Notes under the pieces: model-generated
Databases searched by the model: none
What the model saw: only the letters and a program-made list of their open reading frames with translations
What the model was told of the DNA's origin: nothing
Translations under genes and position numbers: made by a program
Part shown: piece by piece, positions 35,176 to 47,800 of the stretch
Layout: the number at the start of each line of letters is the position of its first letter
Position numbering within the stretch: the first letter of the stretch is position 1
Source: Nageia nagi
Lineage: Eukaryota > Pinophyta
NCBI GenBank assembly: GCA_050084985.1
Contig: JBITNC010000002.1
Span: 29,450,001-29,514,000, forward strand
Reading direction: 5' to 3'
DNA: 64,000 nucleotides

Positions 35176-36739
35176 GTACACATATGACATTATTGTATAT
35201 GTATGATTATTTATTTGTACACTTATTAATTTTGTACTTACATATATGTAATATTTTTATCACTTACTGATGTTTCCTTTTGGATACTTGATAACACATG
35301 GATATATGTACTGAAAGACACTTTTTAATATGAGTGCTTTATCAATCTATTATGTACTTGAATCCATTTGCATTAGTGGTTCAATAATGTTACAATGCAT
35401 CTTATATATATGATATTTTTATCACATGCAGGCCACTAACTTTTCAAGCATGAAGGCTATCGAGTTTGTTGATGGATATCTTCTTCATCTAAGTGATATG
35501 ATTGATAATGGATATATCTTTATCTAGGTAACAATATTATTAGTGGATACATTTTGTATCCAAGCATGAAAATTTTTAATACCTCTCCTTTAAAATGGAT
35601 CTGTAAATTCTTAGTGAATATACATGAAACCTAATTCGAATTAATGGCAAATTTTTAAAAATAATGTAAATCAGAAGGTAAATTTTAAATAATTTTAGAA
35701 AAAATATATAAAAAATTTACGATTTTAAAAATCATGGTAAATGTTTGAAAATAAGAGCCAATCAACATATAAAAATTTATATATACATTGAATGATTGAA
35801 ATTTGAGTACAAAGTAGTATTTTCACCATGGACGATGTCTCTTAGATGCATTTAAAACTTTATAAAATATATGCGCAAGGGAAAAGTGGAAACTAACATC
35901 CTGATCAAGATCAAGCTTAATAGGCTCCAATTTTAGAATATCTTCATACATTGATAGCTTATTGCTTACTGAAACTCTGCTACTACTTGCTCTTTTTTTT
36001 GTCTCCTTTATACCAACTTTTAGGATATGTTGAGAATTCTCTCCATGTTTATTATTAGGAACACATGACTTGATTTTCACTTTATGATTATATTTCTCAT
36101 TACCAATGGATCCAAATACTTGCATGATAATATGAGTATTACAAACATGATTGCAAACCATAACATCTCCTTCACTAGGAGAATATCATCTTCATCCTCA
36201 AATTTTAATGGAATTGGAATTTCCTACAACCTAAAATGAATTTATACTATCCCTATTGTAGTTGTTTCCACCATGAAAGATGTATCCTCTAGATTGTTGA
36301 AATCATGGGGCACTCATGAAGACATCCTCTGAAACTATTTAGAAGTCAAGAGTGCACCAACAATGGAGAGTGTTCAAGAATAGAGTTTCAAAAGAAAAGT
36401 TGATTACATTGTCTTGTAAATTAATTAAGTAAAAAGAATCAGATATGTAATATCTAACATGATCAAAAAAGTGTGATTAAAAAAAAAATCACAGATATAT
36501 TACCTGCAAGTTGTCAACCATATTTGATTGAAATAGTCATAAACCTCGATATGTTTTATCTACAAAAAATTTCTTCCTATTTTGGATAGTGTTTCAAATT
36601 AATCTCAAGTACTATTATTTGAAACTCTATCATTGAACAAGTTGAAAAGATACAACTAATTCTCGTTTGGATCATTATTTCCTTAGCACTACCTAGAAAG
36701 GGATGTGTTAAAATGAAAGACATGTTGCTTATTTATTGA
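35176..36739. other. A+T-rich sequence with a short unknown frame
   Basis: 35400-35560 loosely resembles the 3' region of the Copia elements (a CATGCAGG segment and nearby landmarks), so the arrays at 33.4-35.2 kb may be the 3' untranslated repeats of an old Copia relative. A minus-strand frame at 35823-36161 (112 codons, Lys/Ser/His-rich, no motif I know) is the only frame of note. Nothing else is recognisable. Confidence 0.4.
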
Positions 36740-36884
36740 ATTTTTTCACATTATAACTATCATTAAAACAAAGTAATACACCAAAATTTGGTATAAGATA
36801 AGATATTTTGTATGTGTAAGAGACATATCATTGGTGGAAAAGACATCACACATACAGAAAAGATATTTCACACATGTTGATTGT

Positions 36885-37400
36885 ACTTTACATCGATATG
36901 CATTCAAGTTTCCTGTATATACATGTGTAGTTGATTTGAATGCATATGAATATGCGTTTAGTTTAGTTTCATATTGATATGTAGCTGACCTGATTTCATA
37001 TCTATATGCATTCGATTTAGCTACACATCTATATACAATCAGCTTAGTTTCATATGTATATGACATCAAGATGTTTACACATCCATATGTAATCGAATTG
37101 GCTACATATCATATCCAACTGGCCCAATGTAATACCCATATGTAATCAACTCGATTGTATATCCATATTCTATCGGCCCGGTTGCATATTGATATGCAAC
37201 TAACTTGGATGTTATGGATATGCAACTGGTTAGTTGTATTTCCATATGCAACTAGGTCAACTACATATCCATATGCAATCGATATGATTGCATATCGATA
37301 TGTAGCCAAGCCGATTGCATATCGGTATGCAATTAGATCAATTGCATTTTCATGTGATTTTGACTAAGTTGCATATTGACATGGAATAGACCCAGTTGCA
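36885..37400. repeat. Array 1: about 19 units of 27 bp
   Basis: Units carry the self-complementary core TTGCATATCGATATGCAA followed by a variable joint such as CTAGGTCAA or TTAGATCAA. Many CpG and TpG variants occur. Open frames on both strands (for example 36746-37069 minus) are repeats of a short peptide and not genes. The array lies 160 bp upstream of the gene-like segment at 37561. Confidence 0.85.
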
Positions 37401-37560
37401 TATTGACTATAATGTACCACACCCCTACGATAATGCCACATATCTAAAACCTAATCTATAATTAATGCCACCTTTATAGATACCCTTTAAATAGTAAATA
37501 AGGTCATTTTAAACACATAACAAACAGAGAATAAAGATATCTATAGAGAATAATAAGACA

Positions 37561-37955
37561 ATGGATAGTAGTTATAGTGAATCTAGAGCTAAGCATAAGG
37601 ACATTGAATTCAAATCTCACCCAACCAATGATTTAATTCTTCTACTCGAACAAATAGATAAATCAAGCAAGAAATGGATCTACGAATCAAGCTTGGATGG
37701 ATTGATCTACATGCTCAAGCTTCCTACAAAGAATACCCCATTGGATAATATTCTAAAAGACTATAATGTCAATATTAATATAGTGACTATGAAAAATAAG
37801 AAGAATTTTACTTTCTCCTTGAATTATAATAATGTAACATGCTTAATTGGTTTACCATATCAAGGAGCAAAGCTTGTGCATTTGGATATAATCTTTAGTA
37901 ACAAAGATAAATGCTATCTTGAAGAGCATTATAAAGTGAATACTGATTTCTTACA
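37561..37955 (+). pseudogene. First exon-like frame of an unknown gene
   Basis: 139-codon frame with start at 37561. The last convincing part reads KVNTDFLQ, after which AAG/GTATAATT could be a splice donor (37955/37956). Residues 30-90 contain LDGLIYMLKLPTKNTPLDN and later YNNVTCLIGLPYQGAKL. I do not recognise the family. The region between array 1 and array 2 seems to hold one decayed gene of which this is the 5' end; it is convergent with the transposase relic. Confidence 0.45.
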
Positions 37956-40330
37956 AGGTATAATTTTAATTTTTCAATAGTAGTTTATTTTTAATAGCTC
38001 ATTCTTCAAAATAGGTCTTTGTTTGTATATGATCAAATTTTTTTTATCGATTAATTTGCAATCCTTTCCCATAAAAGAAAAAGGGGACTTATGATGTCTT
38101 TTATCAAGGATGAATATCTTAAGTTTGTTTGTGAATTCTTTATGTGTAGAGTGATCCCTTAGAGAAAATTTATTGATATTCTTTTTTATGCATTACCATG
38201 TCTCATTCATTCCCTTACTTGGGCACAATTTTACTAGTCTACCTATATTTCATCTAAGATTAAGGTGGAGCTGGTGAAAGCAAAGACAAAAGGCATAGGA
38301 AAAATGCATACAAATAATTTCTTTCTAGATTTATACTATGAAGGAATGTTTGATTTGAAGCAATAACCAACACCCACATCACACAATTAAATAATTACAA
38401 AGATTGCTCTCACCCCTCTCCATTCATTTTTTCCAAAATTTGACTAATTTTTATAACTTTCAAGTTTTAAATATTTTTATTAAACTATTAATTTTTTATA
38501 GATAATATAATTAATTATTATATTTTTAATTATTAAAAAAAAGGTTAATGTTATGAAAGGGAGAAGGGATGATGCTGTTAGAGGAAAATGACCATCAAAA
38601 GTTTAAGGATAATCATATACAATATCTAAAACTCCTTTTGTTCATTGTGGACCTCAAAAGCATTAGAGGATAGGAAGATAATATCATGTAATTAATTTTG
38701 AGATAAAAGAGGAGGATGCTAATGAGGAATCTTCCCAACCCATAGAAGAGCATATGCAATTGCTACCGTTATAGGAGAAGGAAGGTAAAAAAGTTAAAAA
38801 AATATGTTCCTTAGCAAGTGACTATTTATCTACGATAATATTTTTAGGATGATTGTTTGAATAATTCAGATTTGATATCTAAAATCATGGTTCAAAATAT
38901 AAGTTTGTTTTCAATCATTTGTGGACCCAATGTTCTGCCAAATCTAGGTGCACCATCATCTTACATATAAGTTAAGAAATTTATATTGTTTTTGTTTAAG
39001 TTATCTTAATTTTTTAAAATCTTTTTTATTTAATTGTTATCTTTTTTTTTTAAAGAACCTATAAGCCCAACACACCATAATAGCTAGGAAAAACTTTCAT
39101 TATTCCACCCTCATGACAATAATAATAAAGAATGAGAGGGATGATAAGTCCATACAACTTACTAGTACAAGCAATAAGTCATCAGGATACTTTCAAGGTT
39201 GAGAGTCAAGTTACTTTTCCTCATTTGAGTTTCAATCTTGATATACCAGAGGATAGTTTTTCAAATATTAAAATTGATGATCTTGATGAGTATTAGTTAG
39301 ATAATTTGTTTGTCGAAATACTTAATCTTATTGTTAATGTTCCTCCAACATATTATGCATAAGTTGCAATTGGAAGGGAACAACCTATGTCTAAATAGCC
39401 TCAATCAACTTCAGTTGTTGGTAATCAAGGAACCCCATTGACATCTTGATCAAAGTATTCCAAAAAATTATATGATTAAGCTTTAGATTTCAGCAGTTAA
39501 ATTGATGTGGGTGAGACTACTTAGAAGAATGTAAACTAATATCTCATTCCTGATTTGAAATGATTAAGTGTTTGGGAGAAATAGGCCAAAACATTGATAC
39601 AAGAGACAAGTGCTCGATATCATAATCATAATCATAGGGACAAATTATATGATATCATTACACATAATCCAATAGTGATTTATTCTTTGTTGAAATACAC
39701 AAAGGAACAAGTTGTGAAGTTTCAAAAAAAACTTCTAATGATGTTCTTAAATTGGATCTTGATAAGTTGAAAAATATTAATGCAGAAGCCCAAGATTATT
39801 TTGATAAATTAACTTATGATCATAAATTATTAAATACAATAAACATGAGAAAATAGAGAGCTGATGTAAGTATTCAATATTTATAATTAAAATTTTATAT
39901 GAATTTGTATTTTTAGAATTATATTAATAGGCATAATTTTTGTATGTAGGCAAGATATAAAAATTTGAAGAACACAACAAAAATTATGTAGATGTAATTA
40001 AAAGATGCAAAGATCTACCTGCTTGAATCATCAAAGCAAAGAAAAAAAGTTTCTCAACTTCAATAGGAAAATCGATTGCTAAAATTGATCATTCAAGAAT
40101 ACAACTTGGATTATAAAATTTTGATGAAGAAAAAAGCTGAGAATAGTTTGTATGTGCATCTAATACTTTTGACCCAAAAAGGAAACATATGAACTTATTT
40201 TGAAAATGGAATCCATTGCTAGGAAATTGGAAAAGAAAAATGTATTTCAAAAAGAAACTCAAGAGCATGCTGAAGCATCAACTTGAGATAAGCCTTCTCT
40301 AGCTAGTGGAAAATGAAGTTTGGTGATGAT
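37956..40330 (+). pseudogene. Decayed continuation of the unknown gene
   Basis: Short coding-like stretches with stops. 38090-38330 reads as FIKDEYLKFVCEFFMCR, then ALPCLIHSLTWAQFY and ELVKAKTK-like pieces. 39640-40320 is Lys-rich. A well-formed 80-bp intron candidate lies at about 39868-39952 (donor GTAAGTATTC, acceptor TTTTTGTATGTAG). Exons around it suggest a cellular or transposon gene with introns and not a retroelement. No function assigned. Confidence 0.35.
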
Positions 40331-40649
40331 GGTAGTGGGTTAGGACATTAAAGTTGCAACCTTATCTTTTTAATAGTTTTTGAAATCTTATGATATTTTG
40401 TTAATGTGGGAGGCTTTCCATTTTAAATAAAGACTTTTATAAATATTAATTAATGTGATTATATTGGTTTTTATTATGTATATTTCTCTATTGATCATTA
40501 TTTATTATTATGTCCTCTACGGTTTGATATGATTTTATTGTTACATTATTATTGTATGGTATACAACTTAAATAGAATGCTTATAAAATAACTTGTTATA
40601 CATTTATCAACTTATGATGTTGTAAAATATATTTAAATAATTAAAACTG

Positions 40650-41060
40650 ACTCGCTTACAAATATTGTGCAACTGGCTCTATTACAAAAAATTTAAAAAA
40701 AGCTTAGCTGAAAATGTTTTCAATCAACTCAATTGTAATTGTTTGCAACCAGTTTGGTTGTAAATAATTGCAAATAGCTCAACTACAAATAATTGAACCA
40801 GTTGTAGAATTTGCAATCGAATCAATTTCAAGTATTTGGAATTGATCTAATTGTAAATACTTACAATTAGGTCAATTCCAAATACTTGAAATTGATTCGA
40901 TTGCAAAATACTTACAATTAGGTCAATTACAAATACTTGCAACTAGGTCGATTGTAAATATGTGCAACTGAGCCATTCACAAAATTTTGTAGTTGAACCA
41001 ATTACAAGTATTTACAGGCAAAACAATTGTAAGTGTTTACACCAGAGCCAATTGAACAAA
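40650..41060. repeat. Array 2: about 15 units of 25 bp
   Basis: Units of the type TTGTAAATACTTGCAACTAG plus GTCRA. The joint GCAACTAGGTCRATTG is shared with array 1, which differs mainly in the core. The array lies between the 3' ends of the two convergent gene relics. Confidence 0.85.
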
Positions 41061-41305
41061 TTATGAAATCATTTTAGTGTCAAAAACTAATAGGTGCCCA
41101 ACCTTTTGCATATAATATCATTTATTTATGACATTAAAAGTAAAATAGAAGCATTTATATATAAAAAATTGATATAAATTACAAATAACATTAAATAAAA
41201 AACTAAGATATAGAAATATAAAATATTATTATGATAACAACTTCAAGTAGTTTAAAGATTAGAACATATTATAGTGAAACTAAATTTAACAAAACTAAAA
41301 GAAGA

Positions 41306-41946
41306 TTACACATCTTCACTTTCTTCGTCTTGATCTTCATCACCTTCTTGCATCTAAAATAATCCATTTTTAATAATTTACTGGGAGAATTCATCTTTGT
41401 TAATTACTTATATTTTCTTATTTTCAGTAATTGCATCACCTTCAGTATTTGAAGCTCCTCTTCTATTTGCAATCAAATCCCATATAGCAATAATCCTATT
41501 ATAGCGAAAATTATCTAAGGCATATTTAGAGGTATAAATTCTTAAACATATTTCAAATTTCTTATCTAATTTGTTATGAAGTTTTGATTTGATATTAGAA
41601 AATGCACTAAAACCCCTTTCATCCTCAAATAATCCTAAAATCATTATTTAACATATTTTATATAATAAAAAATATTCACTTATTTGTGTTTGTAGTATTG
41701 TACTTGGATACAATCTACTCCATAACTATACTATTGAGCCATTTTCCATTGGTTCACTTAACTACTTGTATTTTTCATACATGGTAACACTGAATTGGTT
41801 TGATTAATCAATCAACTACTTTTTGTCCAAAATATCAATAATTTTGAGACCATTTATGTTAGCATATCGACAAAATTCTTCATAATATTACTCATGTATT
41901 TCTTATATATTGAACTCATACAACTACTATTTGTTGATCAGAAATG
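41306..41946 (-). pseudogene. hAT/DUF4371-type transposase, C-terminal part
   Basis: Minus-strand frame with GLFEDERGFSAFSNIKSKLH, then NKLDKKFEICLRIYT, the pattern of the hAT C-terminal dimerisation region (ER.FS....IK.KLRN.L). An acidic tail (EGDEDQDEESEDV) precedes a stop at 41306-41308. Upstream codons to 41941 are broken. The frame is cut at the target duplication AAATG of element B. The rest of the gene lies beyond it at 59735-61800. Confidence 0.7.
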
Positions 41947-42457
41947 TGTTGGAATGTATAATGCATTATTGTAAAGGTTTGTATTAAATATTCTATGTAA
42001 ATTCACTAATACTTAAGGGTATCACTTCATACCTTAAGTATTTAAGTGAATATGATAATGTAATTTGTCCTACACTACACTCCATGTCATGAGCATGCCC
42101 CTTGGGTAAAAGGATGTGCATGTTATGTTTTTGTACATTGGATAAAAGGATGATCCAAAGAGAGATTTTGGCTTATAAATAGAAGGCTCACTCTTTGTGA
42201 TCATACACCAATTTGTGGAGTAAAGTTATGCTATAGAATAGAAGTGTAGGAGTTGAGATTAGGAGGATTGTAAGAGAGTTGTATTTATGATTGAAGTAAA
42301 GATCTAGTTAGTGGATGTACTCCTAGTTGGAGGAACCACTTTATATCTTGTGTTACTTTATGAGATTGTCTTATTTGTGAGTTTGTTAGATGTGAATTGA
42401 GAGCTTTAATGTGATCTTGGTAGATTAAGAATTATTTTGTTAGTGTTAGTTCCTTCA
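41947..42457 (+). repeat. 5' LTR of element B
   Basis: 511 bp, TGTTGGAATG ... TTCCTTCA, TATA box TATAAATAG at 42174-42182. Outside the duplicated part of its partner it differs from 59113-59729 at several percent of positions. Confidence 0.92.
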
Positions 42458-42460
42458 TTT

Positions 42461-42472
42461 TGGTATCAGAGC
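42461..42472 (+). other. Primer-binding site of element B (tRNA-Met)
   Basis: TGGTATCAGAGC three bases after the LTR. Confidence 0.92.
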
Positions 42473-43189
42473 ACCTTGAAGGCTCCTCTTCACATCCTTG
42501 ATTTGGTGTTGAGGCTCTTCTTCTACAACTTGGTGATCTTCATTCCTCACTCTACACCTCATCCCTTCATTTAATTATTGAGGTAAAACTAAGAGAAGGT
42601 ATAAATTCTTTTCCTCTTGATTATTCTATATTACATTAAGCTACTAACATATAATTTGCTATGTGTTAGTTCCTTTGAGCATGATATGATTAACAAAATT
42701 ACAATTTTTTTGTTTATGCTATCCTCCTATATTATTTGTAATTATTTTTAAATTACTACAATTTTTTTAATAAAGGATTATTATTCAAAATAAGTGTAAT
42801 ATTATAAGAGGTAATATTACAAAATTTTCTCAAAAATAAAAAAAAATATTCTCTTCTATTTTTTTGGTTAATACTAACCTTTTTTTTTTAATAAAAAAAA
42901 ATTTGAATTATCTTGTATAAAAATAAAAATACAATAAGCAATGGAAATTTTAGGTAAAAATAAAAGCTATAATTTTTTGATTTTCATCAAAAAGAATTTT
43001 TTTGATACTCTTAAATCACTGCCTCTTAAATATTTTTTTCATTGTTCAAAATATCTTTCTCAAATCTGCATGGTGACCAACTCCTTGAGTGGTGCCACCA
43101 CCCAATCTTTCTCTCAAACCTTCATCGCTGGCATGCATAGCATCCTAAATGTATTACATGGCCTTGGGAGTTTTGCACATGCTGATGTG
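42473..43189 (+). other. Leader and left half of the insert of element B
   Basis: Leader with the shared GAGGTAAAACTAAGAGAAGG segment (42580-42599) and A+T-rich spacer. From about 42941 an open frame begins (CMVTNSLSGATTQSFSQTF in its middle). It is uninterrupted up to the target duplication of element A and continues in the same frame at 52272 to a stop near 52350. Joined, it would be about 109 codons. I do not recognise the protein. It takes the place of the PPR or proline-rich inserts of the other elements. Confidence 0.5.
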
Positions 43190-43682
43190 TGAAGGAATTA
43201 GACCTACTCTAATCCTCAAGGTCCAAGACTATAGGAAACTCAATCATACAACATCTACAAACTAATAACACCATTCACACAAGATAACACTAATATAATG
43301 TGGTTCCTCCCTCCTTGGGAGTACATCCACAACTAGTTCTCAATTCTCAATCTATGCACCTCTTACTACAATTCTCTTTCTCTCCTACACAAACTAGTAG
43401 AGTAATCTTACTCCAAAAACTTAGTTATGTTACAAGAGGAGAGGCCCTCTATTTATAGCATGAGAGCACCTCCCTAACCTCCCTTTAACCCAAGGGTAAG
43501 GTTAGGGTTACAATAAATGTATGACCTAACTTTAACCTACCAACTAACCCCATGGTAAGGTCAAAGTCCACACATAATAAAGAATTCAATTAATCCCTTA
43601 AGGTATCTACATATCCTTTAAGTGATTAATTGAATTTACAAGGTGTTTAGATATTCACAATATTTCATTACAAATTCTAACA
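43190..43682 (-). repeat. 3' LTR of element A
   Basis: 493 bp; on the minus strand it starts TGTTAGAATTTGTAATG and ends TTCCTTCA. TATA box on the minus strand at 43449-43457. Same LTR family as element D. Confidence 0.94.
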
Positions 43683-43693
43683 CTCCCCCTTAA
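43683..43693 (-). other. Polypurine tract of element A
   Basis: Minus strand TTAAGGGGGAG directly next to the 3' LTR, the same tract as in element D and close to that of B (TTAAGGGGAG). Confidence 0.88.
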
Positions 43694-44165
43694 TGCAATA
43701 TTGGGATAGAGCATAGAAGAGAGAAGAGAGAGAGTAAGAGAGAGTTCTCCTCCATAGAGATACAAGTGGAGATGAGAACATTTACATATTTGAGAATCTT
43801 TTTGAGAACTAGTTTGAGACTCACTACATTACCATTTGACAAAATGGTTTACAATACAGTCATTAACCACAACTGGTTTCACTGTACATAGTAGTCGATC
43901 AACTTTAAGCTGACATGTGAGTCTCCATGAGCTTGCTTACACAAGGTGAGTAACCTGCATTTCTAAAGAAGATCCTGCATGCTACAAGCAACTCATGAAC
44001 AAAATCAGTTAGATGCATCATATATTCAAGTAAGAGAATCAAATAATGCCATCTTATAAATAACTGATTAATGGTGCACTATAAGTCATCACGGAGATGC
44101 CAAGCCATCACTCATAGTCACCTGTTGTATATAGACATGTGTTGATTATTAATAGAGCATAAAAA

Positions 44166-44670
44166 TTGTACAACAAGTTTCTCACGTAGAGCAAACTTAC
44201 CAAGGAGGTATAAAATGTACAACAAGTTCCTCACGCAGAGCGAACTTACCACGGAGGTATATTAATTATATGCTCAAAAAATTGTACAACAAGTTTCTCA
44301 CGTAGAGCAAACTTACCACGGAGGTATAAAATGTACAACAAGTTTGTCACGCAGAGCAAACTTACCACGAAGGTATAAAAATGTACAACAAGTTTGTCAT
44401 GCAGAGCAAACTTACCATGGAGGTATAAAATGTACAACAAGTTTGTCACGCAGAGCAAACTTACCACGGAGGTATAAAAATGTACAATAAGTTTGTCACG
44501 CAGAGCAAACTTACCACGGAGGTATAAAATGTACAACAAGTTTGTCACGCAGAGCAAACTTAGCACGGAGGTATAAAAATGTACAAGTTTGTCACACAGA
44601 GCAAACTTACCACGGAGGTATAAAAATGTACAACAAGTTTGTCACGCAGAGCAAACTTACCATGAAGGTA
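44166..44670 (-). repeat. 49-bp array in the 3' region of element A
   Basis: About ten units, each with GTACAACAAGTTTGTCACGC and AGAGCAAACTTACCACGG (plus-strand reading). A 106-codon minus-strand frame at 44246-44566 is only the translated repeat. Element D has about two copies and B and C have one plus a different array, so copy number changes quickly. Confidence 0.88.
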
Positions 44671-44840
44671 TATCATAATCAACACACACTATATAACAAC
44701 AACAAAAGAGCCTCTTAGAGGTGAAGTTGTCATCACTAACAAAAGCAAACTTACCACGGAGGTATATCATAATCAACACACACTATATAACAACAATAAA
44801 AGAGCCTCTTAGAGGTGAAGTTGTCATCACTAACAAAAGT
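44650..44840 (-). repeat. 93-bp tandem duplication after gag-pol of element A
   Basis: Two nearly identical adjacent copies of GCAAACTTACC...CATCACTAACAAAAG between the gag-pol stop and the 49-bp array. Each holds the GAGCCTCTTAGAGG inverted repeat. Confidence 0.8.
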
Positions 44841-47800
44841 TCAAACTTCACTCCCCCTTGAGGGCAACTTCACCAACCTGAGAGAATCCCTAAGCTTGCT
44901 GAACTGAGCTTCAGGAAGGGGCTTGGTGAATAAATTAGTAGAGTTTTCAGTAGATGGACAATACTCCAAGTGTATGATGTCATCTAGAACCTTCTCCCTG
45001 ATAAAATGGGCTTGGATTTCCACATGTTTGGTTCTCTGATGGAACACAGGATTCTTAGCCAAAGAGATAGCCGATTGATTGTCTGAAGAAATAAGAGATG
45101 GGCTATTTTGCTTATACCCAATTTTGTTCAGAAGATGCCTCAGCCAAATAGCTTCTTGGGTGGCAACAGACATGGCTCGATATTCAGCTTCAGTGGTAGA
45201 AAGAGTCATAGTAGGTTGCTTCTTGGAAGCCCAAGAGATAGCACCTGAACCAATGCTGAACACATATGCAGAGGTTGATTTTTTGTCATCTTTATCTCCC
45301 CCATAATCAGAATCTAAGAACCCAGAGAGAATAATCAAGGGCACTTTGGAATACTTAAGAGCAAGATCCTTTGTCCCTGCCACATACCTTAAGATTTGCT
45401 TAACAACATTGAGGTGTTCAACATATGGTTTTTGCATGAATCGTGCCATCAGATTCACTGCAAAGGCAATATCTGGTCGAGAGATAGTCAGATACAGAAG
45501 ACTAACGATCAATTGCCTATAAGCTGTAGCATCAGCCAACTGAGAATCTGAGCTCAGAGATACAACGATTCCAGGAGAAACAGGTATTGTAGCATATCTA
45601 CACTCCTCCATTCCAAACTTTTGCAAGATGTTTGATATATACTTAGATTGACTAAGATAAGTACAATCTTTGTGTTGGTATACTTGCATCCCAAGATAGT
45701 AATGCAATAGACCTAGATCAGTCATTTCAAATGTTGCCTTCAGTTTGGATATGTACTCTTGGATGATTTCAATATTATTGCCAGTTATGAGAAGATCATC
45801 CACATAAAGGAGAATTAAGACCACGTCTTTTCCTTGATTGAGTACATAGAGATCTGAGTCAGAGAAGCACTTGGAAAAACTAATATCTGCAAAGAATCCT
45901 GAAATTTTCTTGTACCATGCTCTAGGTGCTTGCTTAAGTCCATATAAAGACTTCTTTAGCTTACGCACAAGATACTCTTTACCTTTTGGAATAAATCCTT
46001 CTGGTTGATTCATGTAGATTTCTACATCTAAGTCACCATTGAGAAATGCACTCTTGACATCAAGTTGGAAAACTTTCCATCCTTGAGCTACAGAAAGAGC
46101 AAGGATTATCCTGACAGTAGGCATTTTGGCCACAGGAGCAAAGGTTTCCTCATAATCAATACCATATTTCTGAGCGAATCCTTTGGCCACTAACCTTGCT
46201 TTGTATTTTTCAATTTCTCCATCAGAATTGTACTTGACCTTGTATATCCATTTATTTCCAATCACATTTTTCTCATTGGGATAAGGAACCAAATCCAAAG
46301 TTTCATTTTTTATGAGCGCCTCATACTCAACTTTCATAGCTTCCATCCAACACTCTTACTTGGAAGCTTCTTTGAAGGTTGATGGCTCATTCGTATTATC
46401 AATTTTGGTAAATAAAGATTTATTCAAGGTCATACTTCTTGTAATTCTTTGAGCTAGAGAATTTAGCTCTTGTGGTGACTTCCCTACATGATCATCCAAC
46501 CAGTTAGGTGCAGGCAAAGAATCATCTGAATCAGACACCTCAGCATGATAAGTCGTATCCTTAGGAAGTTCATTGAACTTGACATCCCTAGAAACAAAGA
46601 CTATTTTATGGGATGAGGAGTAGAGCCTGTAACCTCTATGCTGATTATCATACCCCACAAAGATGCATTTTTCTGATCTTTTATCCAACTTCTTTCTTTT
46701 CTCTGAGGTAATGAAGGCAAATGCATCACAACCGAAGACCCTAAAGTGTGAGATGTTAGGTTTCTTTCCTGTCCATGCTTCATACGGAGTTTTACCTTCA
46801 ACTGCTTTAGTAGGACACCTATTTAGGGTGTGAATAGCAGTGTGAACAACTTCACCCCATAAGAAACTAGGAAGGTTACCCAACATGTACCTTGCCATTT
46901 CCATAATGGTTCGATTCTTCCTTTCAGCAACTCCATTTTGTTGAGGGGTGTAAGGGATTGTGAATTGCCGCTTGATCCCATGTTTAACACAATAGTCGTT
47001 AAACTCATTACTATTATACTCACCCCCATTATCAGATCTCAGCATCTTGATCTTAAAATTAGTTTGATTTTCAACAAGAGCCTTGAAGTCTTTAAACCTG
47101 TCAAAATTTTGATCCTTGTGCTCAAGTAGATAACCAAATGTCATCCTACTGAAGTCATCAGTGAAGGTCAGAACATAAGAAGCTCCCCCTAGAGACTTAG
47201 TCTGAAATGGACCCATCAAATCTGAATGCACAAGTTGAAGAGGATGAGTAGCCCGAGTTGCCTTATCTTTTTCAAACTTTTGCCTATTCATCTTTCCTAG
47301 AATGCACCTTTCACAGAGACCAATTATGGGTAAAATATTAGGTAAACCTTCCACAAGTTCTTGATTTTTCATATCTTGAATACTCTTGTGGTTAAGGTGC
47401 CCTAATCGTTGATGCCAAAGATTACCCTTTGAATAAACATTTGTAGCAAGACACATCTTTGAAGGAACTTGATCCACAATATAAAGGTCATCATTTACTG
47501 ATCCTTTCATCAAGGTGGCAAGTCCTTTCTTAACACACCAGGAGTGTGAGGTAAACTCAAATGAGTATCCTTTCCTTGTAATCTGAATTATGGAGATAAG
47601 ATTCATCCTTAGTTTAGGCACATAAAAGACATTATCAAGAACCTTTCCATGAATCTTCACACTCCCTATTCCTTGAACATCAAGGACTGAATTATCACCT
47701 ATCACAACTGCATCCTTCTTGTACTTATGAAAGCTTTCAAACTTATCCTTTTCATAACACATGTGATTAGTGCATCCTAAATCAACAATCCAATCATTTG

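Noticed and set aside
35823-36161. 112-codon minus-strand frame as a real gene
   Set aside because: No recognisable family and typical length for chance in A+T-rich DNA; mentioned only within the spacer entry.
36746-37069. 107-codon frame with Tyr-rich repeats
   Set aside because: Translation of the 27-bp array; the opposite strand is equally open.
44246-44566. 106-codon frame on the minus strand
   Set aside because: It is the translation of the 49-bp tandem array; the peptide repeats with the DNA unit.
45079-45306. Plus-strand frames inside gag-pol of element A (also 46938-47129, 48103-48309, 48198-48449)
   Set aside because: Shadows of the real minus-strand polyprotein.
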